64,000 nucleotides of DNA from RGIG1828 sp045654685 (GCA_045654685.1 JAZONV010000099.1:11980-75979), one strand, 5' to 3'; positions 51,865-61,714 are shown, numbered from the stretch's first letter. A program made the numbers and translations. The notes: generated by a model not told the origin, from the letters alone.

Positions 51865-52686
51865 ATGAATCTTGGAGTTTTAGTTTTACTTGATGAAAAT
51901 ATTGAAAGCAAGTTTGAAGAATTGAAAAACATGGGTTTTTCCAACTGTCAGCTTTGCAGTTGGAATCTTCATATGCACACAGATGAGTATGCCGAAATCA
52001 TAAAAAAAGCCTGCAAAAAATATGATGTCAGAATTTCAGCTTTTTGGTGCGGATGGTCAGGCCCGGCTGTGTGGGATTTTTATGAAGGTCCGGAAACTCT
52101 CGGTCTTTTGCCCGAAAAATACAGAGAAAAGAGAATTCAGGATTTGAAACAAGGCTCCGACTTTGCAAAGAAAATGGGCGTTGATACAATCGCTACTCAC
52201 GTTGGATTTCTGCCCGAAATTCCAACATCCAAAGAATATGTTGAAATCATTCCGAGGCTCCGCGAACTTTGTGAATATGTGAAAGATAACGGTCAATATT
52301 TCCTTTTTGAAACAGGTCAGGAAACTCCGGTAACACTCAGAAGAACCATTGAAGATATAGGAACAGGAAATCTTGGAATAAATCTTGATGCGGCAAACCT
52401 TATTCTCTATGGAAAGGCTAACCCCATTGATGCCCTTTCGGTTTTTGGCGAATATGTGAGAAACATTCACGCAAAAGACGGGAAATATCCAACATCAGGA
52501 AAAGCGCTCGGCGAAGAAACACCGCTCGGAAAAGGCGATGTGAATTTTCCTGTGTTTATCGAAAAATTAAAAAGTATCGGATATGATATGGATATAACAA
52601 TAGAAAGAGAAATCTCCGGCGAAGAGCAGAAAAGAGATATCAGAGAAGCCAAGATTTATCTTGAAGAATTATGGGGAGGGATTTAA
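51865..52686 (+). CDS. Sugar phosphate isomerase/epimerase I (TIM barrel)
   Basis: 273 residues, two bases after the oxidoreductase. AP_endonuc_2-type barrel: 'IATHVGFLPEIPTSKEYVEI', 'YFLFETGQETPVTLRRTIEDIG' (Glu ligand), 'NLGINLDAANLILYG' (Asp), 'VRNIHAKDGKYPTSGKALGEETPLGKGDVNFPVF' (His/Lys) and 'ITIEREISGEEQ' (Glu). Close to IolE/Hyi-like and 3-keto-sugar epimerase groups. Works with the flanking genes on one unknown sugar or polyol. Confidence 0.88.
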   Translation: MNLGVLVLLDENIESKFEELKNMGFSNCQLCSWNLHMHTDEYAEIIKKACKKYDVRISAFWCGWSGPAVWDFYEGPETLGLLPEKYREKRIQDLKQGSDFAKKMGVDTIATHVGFLPEIPTSKEYVEIIPRLRELCEYVKDNGQYFLFETGQETPVTLRRTIEDIGTGNLGINLDAANLILYGKANPIDALSVFGEYVRNIHAKDGKYPTSGKALGEETPLGKGDVNFPVFIEKLKSIGYDMDITIEREISGEEQKRDIREAKIYLEELWGGI

Positions 52687-52688
52687 TA

Positions 52689-53513
52689 ATGATTCAACTT
52701 GGTGCATTCTACAGCCAGGTGGAGGCAGGTGTCTTGGAAAAAGGATTAACTCTTGACGAGGCACTTTCTGAAGCGAAAAAACACTCTATTGACTGGGTTG
52801 ACGTTAACGCTGATTATTTTTATAAAATCCCACCAAAAGAATTTTCTGAAAAATTAAAAAAGCACGGAATCGGAATTTCTTCCGTTCACGGACTTACGGT
52901 GTGTGATGTTTCATCAGGTGAAAGAATTAACGAAGCTATAAGAAGTATGAAAGAGCGAATGGAATTTGCAAAGATAGCAGGCAGTAAGTTTTTTATGATT
53001 GTTCCCCAAGCTGCTCCGAACTACAGGGAAGATATGAAGGATGAATTTGTGAACGGATTCAGAAGACTTTTTTCAGAAGTTGCAAGATACGGAAAGGAAA
53101 TCGGAATTCAGGCAACAGTTGAAAACTTTTCTCTGATTAGCCTTCCCTACACAAGTTTTGATGACATCAGATGGCTTCTTGAAAACATTCCCGAAATTAT
53201 GTATACATATGACAGTGGAAACTATACCCTTGCAGGCTTTGATGAAGTTGAAGGCGCAAAAATGTTTTATGACAGAACAGTTTACTCTCACTTCAAAGAC
53301 GTTGAAGTTGTGAAAGAAAAAACACCATTTCTCTACGACGGTCTTTATTATGACGGACCCGCATTGGATGACGGAATTGTAAAAAACAATGAGGTTTTAG
53401 ACTTTTTCAAGGAAAAGGGATATGATGGAATAATAACCATTGAAATTTGTTCAGCAAAAAATGAATTTGAAAAACTTATTGTTTCTGCTGACAGGTACAA
53501 AGAAAAAATATAG
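52689..53513 (+). CDS. Sugar phosphate isomerase/epimerase II (TIM barrel)
   Basis: 274 residues; ATG at 52689 after GGGGAGGG, two bases past the previous stop. Same superfamily as its neighbour but clearly diverged: 'FFMIVPQAAPNYREDMKDEFVNGF', 'IQATVENFSLISLPYTS' (Glu), 'IMYTYDSGNYTLAGFDEVEGAKMF' (Asp), 'TVYSHFKDVEVV' (His) and 'GIITIEICSAKN' (Glu). Two paralogous barrels in one operon usually catalyse different steps. Confidence 0.87.
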   Translation: MIQLGAFYSQVEAGVLEKGLTLDEALSEAKKHSIDWVDVNADYFYKIPPKEFSEKLKKHGIGISSVHGLTVCDVSSGERINEAIRSMKERMEFAKIAGSKFFMIVPQAAPNYREDMKDEFVNGFRRLFSEVARYGKEIGIQATVENFSLISLPYTSFDDIRWLLENIPEIMYTYDSGNYTLAGFDEVEGAKMFYDRTVYSHFKDVEVVKEKTPFLYDGLYYDGPALDDGIVKNNEVLDFFKEKGYDGIITIEICSAKNEFEKLIVSADRYKEKI

Positions 53514-53516
53514 ACC

Positions 53517-53561
53517 AAAACAGGGTTACAAGAAAATTTTGTTTTCTTGTAACCCTGTTTT
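53517..53561. terminator. Bidirectional terminator
   Basis: Perfect 20-bp stem AAAACAGGGTTACAAGAAAA with its complement at 53542-53561 and loop TTTTG, between convergent operons. Confidence 0.92.
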
Positions 53562-53565
53562 TAAA

Positions 53566-54750
53566 TTAATCTATACACGAATATAATACGTTTCTGAGTT
53601 CTTTTTGCATATTCATAACCCAACTGTGGCAATGCTGAAAATATACAAGTGAGAGTTTGTTTTCGGGGTCTACAAGAGCAAAAGAACCTGCCGCTCCGTC
53701 CCATCCAAATTCTCCGTATGGGCTTGTTGAACTGCTTGTTACCTTATCGTGATGAACTCTCACACCAAGTCCGTATGTATATCCTTTCTTTACCTCCTGA
53801 AAATCTTTGTATTGCTGAGGATTGAGTTGGTTTGACCTCATAAGGTCGATTGCGAATTTTGAAATGATTCTGTTGCCGCCTTTACCAACTCCCCCATTTG
53901 CAAGAGCATCTGTAAAGAGAGCATAATCATGGGGACAAGAGCAAAGACCTGCTCCACCGCTCTGATACTGGGGTGAAAGATTATATACACAGTCATCCGG
54001 TTGTCTTACAAAGCCTTTGCCATCTTCATATATGTATCTTTTGGCAAGGCGAGAAAGTCTTTCTTCATCCTTTGGAACGTCAAAGAATGTGTTTGTCATA
54101 CCAAGGGGTTTGAAGATGTTCTCTTCCATATAGTCCCCAAGTTTCATACCAGACCACACCTCAATGAGACCGCCTAAAACATCGTGACAAAGGCTATATC
54201 TGAATCTTGTTCCGGGTTCAAATCCGAGAGTCATATTTGACATGGCTCTGACAAGTTCGAGAGTGCTTGTCTCTCCTCTTTCAACAGCCTCTGTTATATA
54301 GTTTGCGCAAAGATCATAGTCAAAACCTGCTCCCATAGTGAAAAGGTCACGGACAGTTATGGGGTTTTTGGCATATCCCGATTCATTTTTTTCTCCCTGT
54401 GCCCCCATTATACTTCCCGTGATTATTTTTGCACCCTCGGAGGTGTCAAATTCATCATATGAAATTTTCATCTTTTCAAATTCAGGAAGATACATTGAAA
54501 TGGGATCATCAAGAAGATATGCACCTTTTTCCAGAAGCTGGAGAGCCGCTGTGCATGTTACCATTTTTGTCATGGAATATATGAGATAGAGGTCATCAGG
54601 AGATATTTTTTTGCCCGATTCAAGGTCACTCATTCCGACGGAATGTCTGAACACCATTTCGTGGTCTTTGAAGACAATGCAATCTGCACCGGGAACGTGA
54701 TATTTTGTTGTAATGTTATCAAGATAGTTTTTCAAATTTTCAAAATTCAT
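53566..54750 (-). CDS. Serine hydrolase (beta-lactamase class C/esterase fold)
   Basis: 394 residues, no signal peptide. Active site S-x-x-K at Ser59-Lys62 ('IYSMTKMVT'), Tyr motif 'FRYSLCHDVLGG' (Y-S/x-N variant) and third motif in 'FGWDGAAGS' (HxG/W-G-x region). Typical of cytoplasmic esterase or D-aminopeptidase-like penicillin-recognising proteins. Start overlaps the end of the GH39 gene by 11 bp, so the two are coexpressed and may process the same substrate. Confidence 0.88.
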   Translation of the reverse strand: MNFENLKNYLDNITTKYHVPGADCIVFKDHEMVFRHSVGMSDLESGKKISPDDLYLIYSMTKMVTCTAALQLLEKGAYLLDDPISMYLPEFEKMKISYDEFDTSEGAKIITGSIMGAQGEKNESGYAKNPITVRDLFTMGAGFDYDLCANYITEAVERGETSTLELVRAMSNMTLGFEPGTRFRYSLCHDVLGGLIEVWSGMKLGDYMEENIFKPLGMTNTFFDVPKDEERLSRLAKRYIYEDGKGFVRQPDDCVYNLSPQYQSGGAGLCSCPHDYALFTDALANGGVGKGGNRIISKFAIDLMRSNQLNPQQYKDFQEVKKGYTYGLGVRVHHDKVTSSSTSPYGEFGWDGAAGSFALVDPENKLSLVYFQHCHSWVMNMQKELRNVLYSCID

Positions 54751-56068
54751 ATTTATGCTCCATTCTTTTGTTTACTAATATGACTGTTTCAAATTTTTCG
54801 ATTTCAAAACCGCCATCAATAATTCCGTCATATTCAAGATTCATATTTTCATTTATGCGATATATATACATTTCGGATAAACTGTCAGACTCAAAATTGA
54901 CATTTGTCTGTTCCGTTGAGTTGACAAGCATTACAACTTCAGTACTTTCACCTGACGCCGCAACACAACTAATCCCCGTTGGCACATCTGTCACTTCAGC
55001 CTGATTTTTCGCACGATATAACAGGTCAAATGCTTTTAATGAATAATAAGCTTTGAAGGGTTCATATGACAACGGATTAAAAAGTCCCTCATATGAACCA
55101 TGCACCTGCCCATCATAATACATTAACATATTTACAGAAGTATTCTGCATTTCAAGAATCATTTGTGAAATATTGGCACTATCTTCAAGCGTTCCTCTTT
55201 TTTCTATTCCTGGATTCCACTCATTGAGTATGCTTTCTGTATTTTCAAATCCGTATTTCATAAGATTTTCGTGGACATATTTTTCATAAGCAATGTTTTT
55301 CTCGACATCTGAATATGAATGCCATGAAAAAAAGTCTAGAGGCAGGCCATTCTCTTTCACATATTTTAAAAATTTGTGGAAGCACTCTATGAAATATTCT
55401 GTTCTCGAACTTGAATTGGCAGTTGAGGCAACATTATTTTCAAAAAGGTTATAAAAACCGCAGGATGCATATCCACCAATTTTAAGATGGGGATACATAT
55501 TTTTAAGATGCGAGGATGTTACCTTATAAAGTTCAAGGTATTCCTCAAATGTACCTTTCCACATGCAGTTATCTTCAATATCTGGATAATTATCGGGTTC
55601 ATTCCATATCTCCCAATATTCGATTCCGAGTCTGTAACCATTTGCCCATCCCTCATTGTAGTGTGCAATTATCTTTTCGCAGATTTTTGCCCATTTCATG
55701 TTATCCTTTGGCGGAAATATATTATATGCTTTTATTTTCTGATAATTTTCAATTGTTGCACCCAAACGATAGAACACTTTGGCTCCATTTGAGTCTATGG
55801 CATTCAAAAGCCAGTCGGTAAAAGCGAAATCGTATGATGCAGGATCATTTTCATCAGCTTCAAAATTCCTGAATATATTTGCAATATCCACGAATATTCT
55901 GCCGCCGTATGCTCCTCCCGTGTCGTGCAATCTTGAATATGGGATACCTGCCTCTTTTATGTAGTGAAACAGTTTGTCTGATGCTCCGACAATCGGAACA
56001 TTGTTTATTGCATGCATAGGTTTAATTTTGCCTGATACATTTTTAAAATTCACTTTCAGTTTACTCAT
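54740..56068 (-). CDS. GH39-type glycoside hydrolase
   Basis: 442 residues, no signal peptide. Clan GH-A barrel: 'SRLHDTGGAYGGRIFVDIANIFRNFEADENDPASYDFAFTDWLL', acid/base in 'IEYWEIWNEPDNYP' (WNEPD), 'DFFSWHSYSD', nucleophile Glu in 'SILNEWNPGI', then a small beta domain. Similar to beta-xylosidase/iduronidase family 39 and related intracellular enzymes. With the downstream serine hydrolase it may degrade acylated glycosides. Confidence 0.85.
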   Translation of the reverse strand: MSKLKVNFKNVSGKIKPMHAINNVPIVGASDKLFHYIKEAGIPYSRLHDTGGAYGGRIFVDIANIFRNFEADENDPASYDFAFTDWLLNAIDSNGAKVFYRLGATIENYQKIKAYNIFPPKDNMKWAKICEKIIAHYNEGWANGYRLGIEYWEIWNEPDNYPDIEDNCMWKGTFEEYLELYKVTSSHLKNMYPHLKIGGYASCGFYNLFENNVASTANSSSRTEYFIECFHKFLKYVKENGLPLDFFSWHSYSDVEKNIAYEKYVHENLMKYGFENTESILNEWNPGIEKRGTLEDSANISQMILEMQNTSVNMLMYYDGQVHGSYEGLFNPLSYEPFKAYYSLKAFDLLYRAKNQAEVTDVPTGISCVAASGESTEVVMLVNSTEQTNVNFESDSLSEMYIYRINENMNLEYDGIIDGGFEIEKFETVILVNKRMEHKYEF

Positions 56069-56326
56069 ACGGGCTATGCCCTCCTCGACTATATGAATAC
56101 TTTACCATTTAATTATAAAGTTTTATTGGGCTGATGTCAATAGAGTTTACGGACTTAAACACATTTTGAACTGCAAAGATGAATTATGACACATTAACTG
56201 TTGTAAAAATTACATAATTATATATATAAACACATATGTTCCGTTTACTTTTTACATAAAATTGCTTTTTCCCTATTCTCTTTTTTGGCAAAATGAAGTA
56301 AAATGTGATAATGTAAGATTATTTTG

Positions 56327-56362
56327 TTGACTTTATCGCTTTAACATGCTAAAATGATAAAG
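56327..56362 (+). promoter_or_regulatory. Promoter and operator of the histidine operon
   Basis: TTGACT (56327-56332), 17-bp spacer, TAAAAT (56350-56355). A nested palindrome covers spacer and -10: CTTTATC (56331) pairs with GATAAAG (to 56362), and TTTA-ACATGC-TAAA sits inside. The ABC transporter promoter at 13500-13528 shares this layout. Upstream, 56069-56326 shows no gene or clear structure. Confidence 0.75.
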
Positions 56363-56394
56363 TAAACTTTTGTTATCCCCCGGAGGAATTAGTA

Positions 56395-57519
56395 ATGAAA
56401 ATTGATACACAACTTTTGAAAAATGAAGAACGTGCGGTTTTTGCCCTTCGTTCACTCTATGAAAAATACGGCTATGCTCAGTATAAGATGAGTAAGTTTG
56501 AAGAGTATGACCTTTATGTAAGAAACAAAGACTTTTTGGTTTCCGACCATATAATCACATTTACCGATACAAACGGAAAACTCATGGCATTAAAGCCTGA
56601 CGTTACCCTTTCCATAATAAAAAACAGCAAAGACAGCGCAGAACACATTCAAAAAGTTTATTATAACGAAAATGTGTACAGAGTTTCAAAAAGCACAGAT
56701 TCCTACAGAGAAATTATGCAGACAGGGTTAGAGTGCATCGGTGCAATTGATGATTATTGCATATATGAAGTTTTATCTCTTGCTGCAGAAAGCCTGAAAG
56801 TTATATCCGAGGATTTTGTCCTTGACATCTCCCACATGGGAATTGTATCAAAACTCATTTCCGGCCTTGACTTATCCATTGATGATGAAAAAGAATTCAT
56901 CAAATGTCTGGGTGAAAAAAATGCTCATCAGATTGCTCAAATCTGCACATTGGCAGGTTGCGATGATGAAACAAAAGAAAAAATATTATCTCTTGTAACT
57001 CTATATGGAAGCGGACGAGATGTTATTGAAAAGCTTAAAAATCAATTTGCCGATGTATGCAACACCGAAATCTGTCAGCTCGAAATGATGATAAATCTTT
57101 TGGAGGGTGCAGGATTTTCAGACAAGATACATGTTGATTTTTCTGTTACAAACAATCTCGGATATTACAACGGCATTGTATTCAAAGGTTTTGTGAAGGG
57201 GATTTTTGAAGAAGTTCTCTCCGGCGGTCAGTATGACAAGCTGATGAAAAAGATGAACAGAAAATCAAGAGCTATCGGATTTGCAGTATATGCAGATGCC
57301 CTTGAACGCCTTGGTGAAACAAAGAGAGAATTTGATGTTGATACAATTATCTTATATGACGAAAAAAGCGACATTTCAATGCTCAATGATGCAGTGAAAA
57401 TGATGACAAGTGCGGGAAAAAGCGTTATGGCACAAAAGCAGATTCCGTCCAAGATAAAATACAGACAACTTCTTAAAATGAATGAGAAAGGGGTTGAAAT
57501 GCTTGAAAACAATGCTTAA
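56395..57519 (+). CDS. hisZ: ATP phosphoribosyltransferase regulatory subunit HisZ
   Basis: 374 residues, a HisRS-like protein without aminoacylation. 'KYGYAQYKMSKFEEYDLYVRN', motif 2-like 'VYRVSKSTDSYREIMQTGLECIG' and 'GYYNGIVFKGFVKGIFEEVLSGGQYDKLM' (histidine-binding region), with a short C-terminal domain. It binds the short HisG and confers histidine feedback. First gene of the his operon; ribosome site CCGGAGGAA. hisG overlaps its end by 8 bp. Confidence 0.93.
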   Translation: MKIDTQLLKNEERAVFALRSLYEKYGYAQYKMSKFEEYDLYVRNKDFLVSDHIITFTDTNGKLMALKPDVTLSIIKNSKDSAEHIQKVYYNENVYRVSKSTDSYREIMQTGLECIGAIDDYCIYEVLSLAAESLKVISEDFVLDISHMGIVSKLISGLDLSIDDEKEFIKCLGEKNAHQIAQICTLAGCDDETKEKILSLVTLYGSGRDVIEKLKNQFADVCNTEICQLEMMINLLEGAGFSDKIHVDFSVTNNLGYYNGIVFKGFVKGIFEEVLSGGQYDKLMKKMNRKSRAIGFAVYADALERLGETKREFDVDTIILYDEKSDISMLNDAVKMMTSAGKSVMAQKQIPSKIKYRQLLKMNEKGVEMLENNA

Positions 57520-58144
57520 TGTTGCCCTTCCCAAAGGAAGACTTGGGGAAAAGGTTTATGACATGTTTGAAAAAGCCGGATTTGAATGTCCGTCAATAAA
57601 AGAAAACTCAAGAAAACTGATTTTTGAAAACCCTGAAAAAGGTGTAAGATACTTTTGGGTGAAGCCCTCCGATGTTGCAATCTATGTTCAAAGAGGTGCG
57701 GCAGATATCGGAGTTGCAGGAAAAGATATTTTACTTGAATATGAACCCGATATATATGAACTTCTTGACCTTGGATTCGGAAAATGTAAAATGGCAGTTG
57801 CGGCAAAAAAAGATTTCAGGGATAACCCGGGAAGAACACTTAAAGTTGCAACAAAATTCTCAAATATTGCCAAAACATATTATGCATCACTTGGTAGAGA
57901 TATTGACATAATCCACCTCAACGGTTCAATTGAAATTGCCCCCATTCTGGGACTTTCAGATGTTATAGTTGACATTGTAGAAACCGGAACAACCCTCAAG
58001 GAAAACAACCTTGAAGTGACAGAAACCATTGTTCCCATAAGTGCAAGACTCATTGCAAATAAGGCAAGTTTCAAATTCAAGTCAGAAGAAATTGAAAAAA
58101 TCACAGAAAGCCTGGCAAGACAGACGGAGGATAGAAATGATTAA
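57512..58144 (+). CDS. hisG: ATP phosphoribosyltransferase, short form
   Basis: 210 residues, the HisZ-dependent short HisG. 'LNVALPKGRLGEKVYDMFEKAG', 'DVAIYVQRGAADIGVAGKDIL', PRPP loop 'GSIEIAPILGLSDVIVDIVETGTTLKENNLEV'. It lacks the C-terminal regulatory domain of long HisG. The ATG at 57512 gives the usual N-terminus; a TTG at 57503 is better spaced from AAAGGGG and could be used. First committed step, ATP plus PRPP. Confidence 0.94.
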   Translation: MLNVALPKGRLGEKVYDMFEKAGFECPSIKENSRKLIFENPEKGVRYFWVKPSDVAIYVQRGAADIGVAGKDILLEYEPDIYELLDLGFGKCKMAVAAKKDFRDNPGRTLKVATKFSNIAKTYYASLGRDIDIIHLNGSIEIAPILGLSDVIVDIVETGTTLKENNLEVTETIVPISARLIANKASFKFKSEEIEKITESLARQTEDRND

Positions 58145-59411
58145 GATTTTAAAATACGGTGAGGTTGCAAACTCCGATATTTTTTCAAGGGTTGTTCCCC
58201 AAATGAATGTTTGCGAAATAGTATCCGATATTATTGATAATGTAAGAAAAAACGGTGACAAAGCCCTTTATGAATATTCAGAGAAATTTGACAAAGCAAA
58301 ACTTTCATCACTGATTGTAACAAAAGAAGAAATCCAAGAGGCTCTTTCATTGGTTGACGAAAAATTCCTTGAAGTTTTAAAAAGAGCCGCAAAAAACATT
58401 CGCAAATTCCACGAAAAACAAGTGAGACAGAGTTTCATTATAAACGATGAAAAAGGAATTGTGACAGGTCAGAAAATTATTCCCGTTGACCGTGCAGGTC
58501 TTTATGTTCCGGGCGGTACTGCGGCATACCCATCAACTGTTTTGATGGATTCAATTCCTGCAGTTATTGCAGGATGCAAAGAGGTTGTAATGGTTACACC
58601 TCCCACAAAAGAAGGAAAAGTCAATCCCGTAATACTGGCTGCAGCACACATTGCCGGTGTCACAAAAATCTTTAAGGTGGGCGGTGCACAAGCAATTGCC
58701 GCTCTTGCCTATGGAACCGAAAGTGTTCCGAAAGTGGACAAAATTGTTGGCCCCGGAAATGCATTTGTGGCTGAAGCAAAAAAACAGGTTTACGGCGTTG
58801 TTTCCATCGATATGATTGCAGGCCCCAGCGAAATTCTCATTGTGGCAGATTCAAAATCAAATCCAAAACATCTTGCAGCAGACCTTTTATCTCAGGCAGA
58901 ACACGACAAAATGGCAAGCGCAGTTTTGGTCACCGATTCCGAGAAACTTGCAAAAGATGTTCAAAAAGAACTTGAAATTCAGATTCCGGCTTTAGAAAGA
59001 GCAGAAATTGCAAGAACATCTATTGATGACAACGGCAAAATTATTGTGGCAGATACATTGGATGTTGCAATTGAAATTGCAAATGAAATTGCACCTGAAC
59101 ATCTTGAACTTTGTGTTGACAATCCCTTTGATTATCTTGATTCAATAAGGCATGCAGGCTCAATCTTCATGGGAAGAAACTGTCCCGAGGCTTTGGGTGA
59201 TTATATGGCAGGTCCAAACCACACACTTCCCACAAGCGGAACAGCAAAATTTTCAAGTCCTCTTTCCGTGGATGATTTTGTCAAGAAGACACAATATACC
59301 TATTATACAAAAGAAGCCCTTGAAAACATTGCAAGAGACGTTGAATATTTTGCGCAAAAAGAAGGACTTACAGCACATGCAAAAAGTGCAGTTATAAGAC
59401 TTGAAGACTAA
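58137..59411 (+). CDS. hisD: Histidinol dehydrogenase
   Basis: 424 residues from the ATG at 58137 (GGAGGATAG upstream; overlaps hisG by 8 bp). 'DRAGLYVPGGTAAYPSTVLMDSIPAVIAGC', 'KIVGPGNAFVAEAKKQVYG', 'DMIAGPSEILIVAD' , 'AEHDKMASAVLVT' and 'HAGSIFMG...GPNHTLPTSGTAKFSSPLSVDDF' cover the zinc and NAD sites. Last two oxidations to histidine. Confidence 0.96.
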   Translation: MIKILKYGEVANSDIFSRVVPQMNVCEIVSDIIDNVRKNGDKALYEYSEKFDKAKLSSLIVTKEEIQEALSLVDEKFLEVLKRAAKNIRKFHEKQVRQSFIINDEKGIVTGQKIIPVDRAGLYVPGGTAAYPSTVLMDSIPAVIAGCKEVVMVTPPTKEGKVNPVILAAAHIAGVTKIFKVGGAQAIAALAYGTESVPKVDKIVGPGNAFVAEAKKQVYGVVSIDMIAGPSEILIVADSKSNPKHLAADLLSQAEHDKMASAVLVTDSEKLAKDVQKELEIQIPALERAEIARTSIDDNGKIIVADTLDVAIEIANEIAPEHLELCVDNPFDYLDSIRHAGSIFMGRNCPEALGDYMAGPNHTLPTSGTAKFSSPLSVDDFVKKTQYTYYTKEALENIARDVEYFAQKEGLTAHAKSAVIRLED

Positions 59412-59437
59412 AAGAAAATCAGAAGGAAAGATACAAT

Positions 59438-60499
59438 ATGAGCAGATTTTTTTCCAAAAAACACGAAAAATTAGTTCCTTATGTTCCCGGAGAACAACCA
59501 AAAGATAATAAATATATAAAGTTAAATACCAACGAATCCCCCTATCCCCCATCAAAAAAAGCAATCAGAGAAGCACACAAAGCAGCAAGAAAACTGCAGT
59601 TATATTCAGATCCTGAATGTACATATCTTACAGGTGAACTTGCAAATCTTCTTGGTGTGAAAAAAAATGAAGTTCTTTTAACAAATGGTTCTGATGAAAT
59701 TTTAAATTTTATATTCATGGCTTTTTGCGATGATGAACACCCTGCAGTATTTCCTGATATCACATACGGATTCTACAAGGTATTTGCAGAAATAAATAAT
59801 GTTCCCTATGAGGAATTTCCTCTGAAAGAGGATTTTACAATAGACATTTCGGATTATCTGGGAATCGGCAAAAATATTTTTATAGCAAATCCAAATGCAC
59901 CAACAGGAATTTCAATCCCACTTTCAGACATTGAAAAAATTGCATCTTCAAACCCTGATAACATTGTAGTAATTGATGAGGCATATGTAGACTTTGGCGG
60001 CGAAAGTGCAATCGGTCTCATAAATAAATATGACAACCTCATTGTTACCCAGACATTTTCAAAGTCACGTTCCATGGCAGGGGCAAGACTGGGATTTGGT
60101 GTTGCAAATTCTGAAATCATAAAAGATCTTAATACCATTAAATATTCAACTAACCCCTACAATATCAATTCAATGACAATGGCGGCAGGACTTGGTTGTG
60201 TGAGAGATGAAAAATACACCCAAAGAAACTGCAAAGAGATTATTGAAACAAGAAAGGAAACGGTGAAAGAACTCGAAAAAATCGGTTTCACATGCACCGA
60301 CTCAACAAGCAATTTTATATTTGCAAAACACAGATGTGTTGGCGGAGAAAAAATATATACAGAGTTGAAATCGAGAGGAATCCTTATTCGTCACTTTACA
60401 AGTGAAAGAATTAAGGAATATAACCGCATCACAGTTGGAACTCCAAAACAAATGAAAGTCCTTATAGAGACTCTGAAAACAATACCGGAGGTAGAATAA
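59438..60499 (+). CDS. hisC: Histidinol-phosphate aminotransferase
   Basis: 353 residues, PLP fold type I. 'KLNTNESPYPPSKKA', 'LTNGSDEILNFIF', 'IANPNAPTGISI', 'VVIDEAYVDFGGESA', cofactor Lys in 'TFSKSRSMAGARLGF' and C-terminal 'RITVGTPKQM'. Converts imidazole-acetol phosphate to histidinol phosphate. Preceded by AGAAGGAAAG. Confidence 0.95.
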   Translation: MSRFFSKKHEKLVPYVPGEQPKDNKYIKLNTNESPYPPSKKAIREAHKAARKLQLYSDPECTYLTGELANLLGVKKNEVLLTNGSDEILNFIFMAFCDDEHPAVFPDITYGFYKVFAEINNVPYEEFPLKEDFTIDISDYLGIGKNIFIANPNAPTGISIPLSDIEKIASSNPDNIVVIDEAYVDFGGESAIGLINKYDNLIVTQTFSKSRSMAGARLGFGVANSEIIKDLNTIKYSTNPYNINSMTMAAGLGCVRDEKYTQRNCKEIIETRKETVKELEKIGFTCTDSTSNFIFAKHRCVGGEKIYTELKSRGILIRHFTSERIKEYNRITVGTPKQMKVLIETLKTIPEVE

Positions 60500-60500
60500 T

Positions 60501-61088
60501 ATGAGATGTGCAAAAATCAAAAGAGATACAAAAGAAACAAAAATATCACTTTCTTTAAATCTTGACGGAGAGGGAAAAACACAGATTAATACAGGCTGCG
60601 GATTCCTTGACCATATGCTGACTCTTTTTGCATCCCACGGCGGATTTGATCTTGAAGTTTTTTGTGATGGCGACACATTTGTGGATTTCCATCACACCAC
60701 AGAGGATGTTGCGATCTGTCTCGGTCAGGCATTTGTTGAATCTCTCGGTGACAAAAAAGGCATCAGAAGATATGGAAATATGATTCTTCCCATGGACGAG
60801 GCTCTGATACTTTCTGCTGTTGATTTTTCAGGAAGAGCATATCTTGGTTATGAACTCAGTATCCCCTCTCAGAAAGTGGGCGATTTTGACACAGAACTTT
60901 GCAGTGAATTCTGGCTCGCCTTTACAAGAGAGGCAAAATGCAATCTTCACATAAACCAGATGTCAGGTACAAATTCACACCACATTATCGAGGGTGCGTT
61001 CAAATCCGTTGCAAGATCAATAAGACAGGCAGTTGAAATTGACGAAAGATTCAAAGATACATTACCCTCTACAAAAGGAGTTTTATGA
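60501..61088 (+). CDS. hisB: Imidazoleglycerol-phosphate dehydratase
   Basis: 195 residues, the monofunctional form without the N-terminal phosphatase of enterobacteria. Twin metal-site repeats: 'GCGFLDHMLTLFASHGGFDL...FVDFHHTTEDVAICLGQA' and 'MSGTNSHHIIEGAFKSVARSIRQA'. No histidinol-phosphatase gene is seen in the operon. Start two bases after hisC; GGAGG just upstream. Confidence 0.96.
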   Translation: MRCAKIKRDTKETKISLSLNLDGEGKTQINTGCGFLDHMLTLFASHGGFDLEVFCDGDTFVDFHHTTEDVAICLGQAFVESLGDKKGIRRYGNMILPMDEALILSAVDFSGRAYLGYELSIPSQKVGDFDTELCSEFWLAFTREAKCNLHINQMSGTNSHHIIEGAFKSVARSIRQAVEIDERFKDTLPSTKGVL

Positions 61089-61714
61089 TGATAGCAATAG
61101 TAGATTACGGCGTTGGAAATCTCTTCTCGCTCAAGAGTTCTTTTGCCCACATTGGCGTTGAAGCCGTGGTGACCGGTGAAAAAGAGATACTTGAAAAAGC
61201 AGATAAAATTATTCTTCCGGGCGTTGGTGCCTTTGGAGACGCCATAGAAAAACTAAGAAGCACAGGACTTGACAAAGTTGTTATAGAAGAGGCAAAAAAA
61301 GGAAAACCCATTATGGGAATATGCCTCGGTATGCAACTTTTGTTTGAAAAAAGTTTTGAATACGGACAATACGAAGGTCTCGGTCTCATTGAGGGTGAAA
61401 TAAGACCTATATCCGATGTGATTGACAAAGATCTCAAAATTCCTCACATTGGCTGGAATCCTCTTTTGATAAAAGGCGAAAAAAGCTCAATATTCAAGTA
61501 CTTAAACGACGGCGACTGTGTATATTTTGTTCACTCCTACTATGGTTCAGGATGTGAAAAAAGCACCATTGCAACGGCAGAATACAGCCGGGAACTTACT
61601 GCAGCAGTTGCAAAAGACAATGTTTTCGGATGTCAGTTCCATCCTGAAAAAAGCGGTAATGTGGGACTGGGAATACTCAAAGCATTTTGTGAAATTGGGG
61701 AGGGCGAAAAATGA
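61085..61714 (+). CDS. hisH: Imidazole glycerol phosphate synthase, glutaminase subunit
   Basis: 209 residues, class I glutamine amidotransferase. Nucleophile Cys in 'GICLGMQLLFE', His/Glu in 'GCQFHPEKSG', N-terminal 'VDYGVGNLFSLKSSF'. Supplies ammonia to HisF. Start at 61085 or the next ATG 61088; it overlaps hisB by 4 bp. Confidence 0.96.
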   Translation: MMIAIVDYGVGNLFSLKSSFAHIGVEAVVTGEKEILEKADKIILPGVGAFGDAIEKLRSTGLDKVVIEEAKKGKPIMGICLGMQLLFEKSFEYGQYEGLGLIEGEIRPISDVIDKDLKIPHIGWNPLLIKGEKSSIFKYLNDGDCVYFVHSYYGSGCEKSTIATAEYSRELTAAVAKDNVFGCQFHPEKSGNVGLGILKAFCEIGEGEK

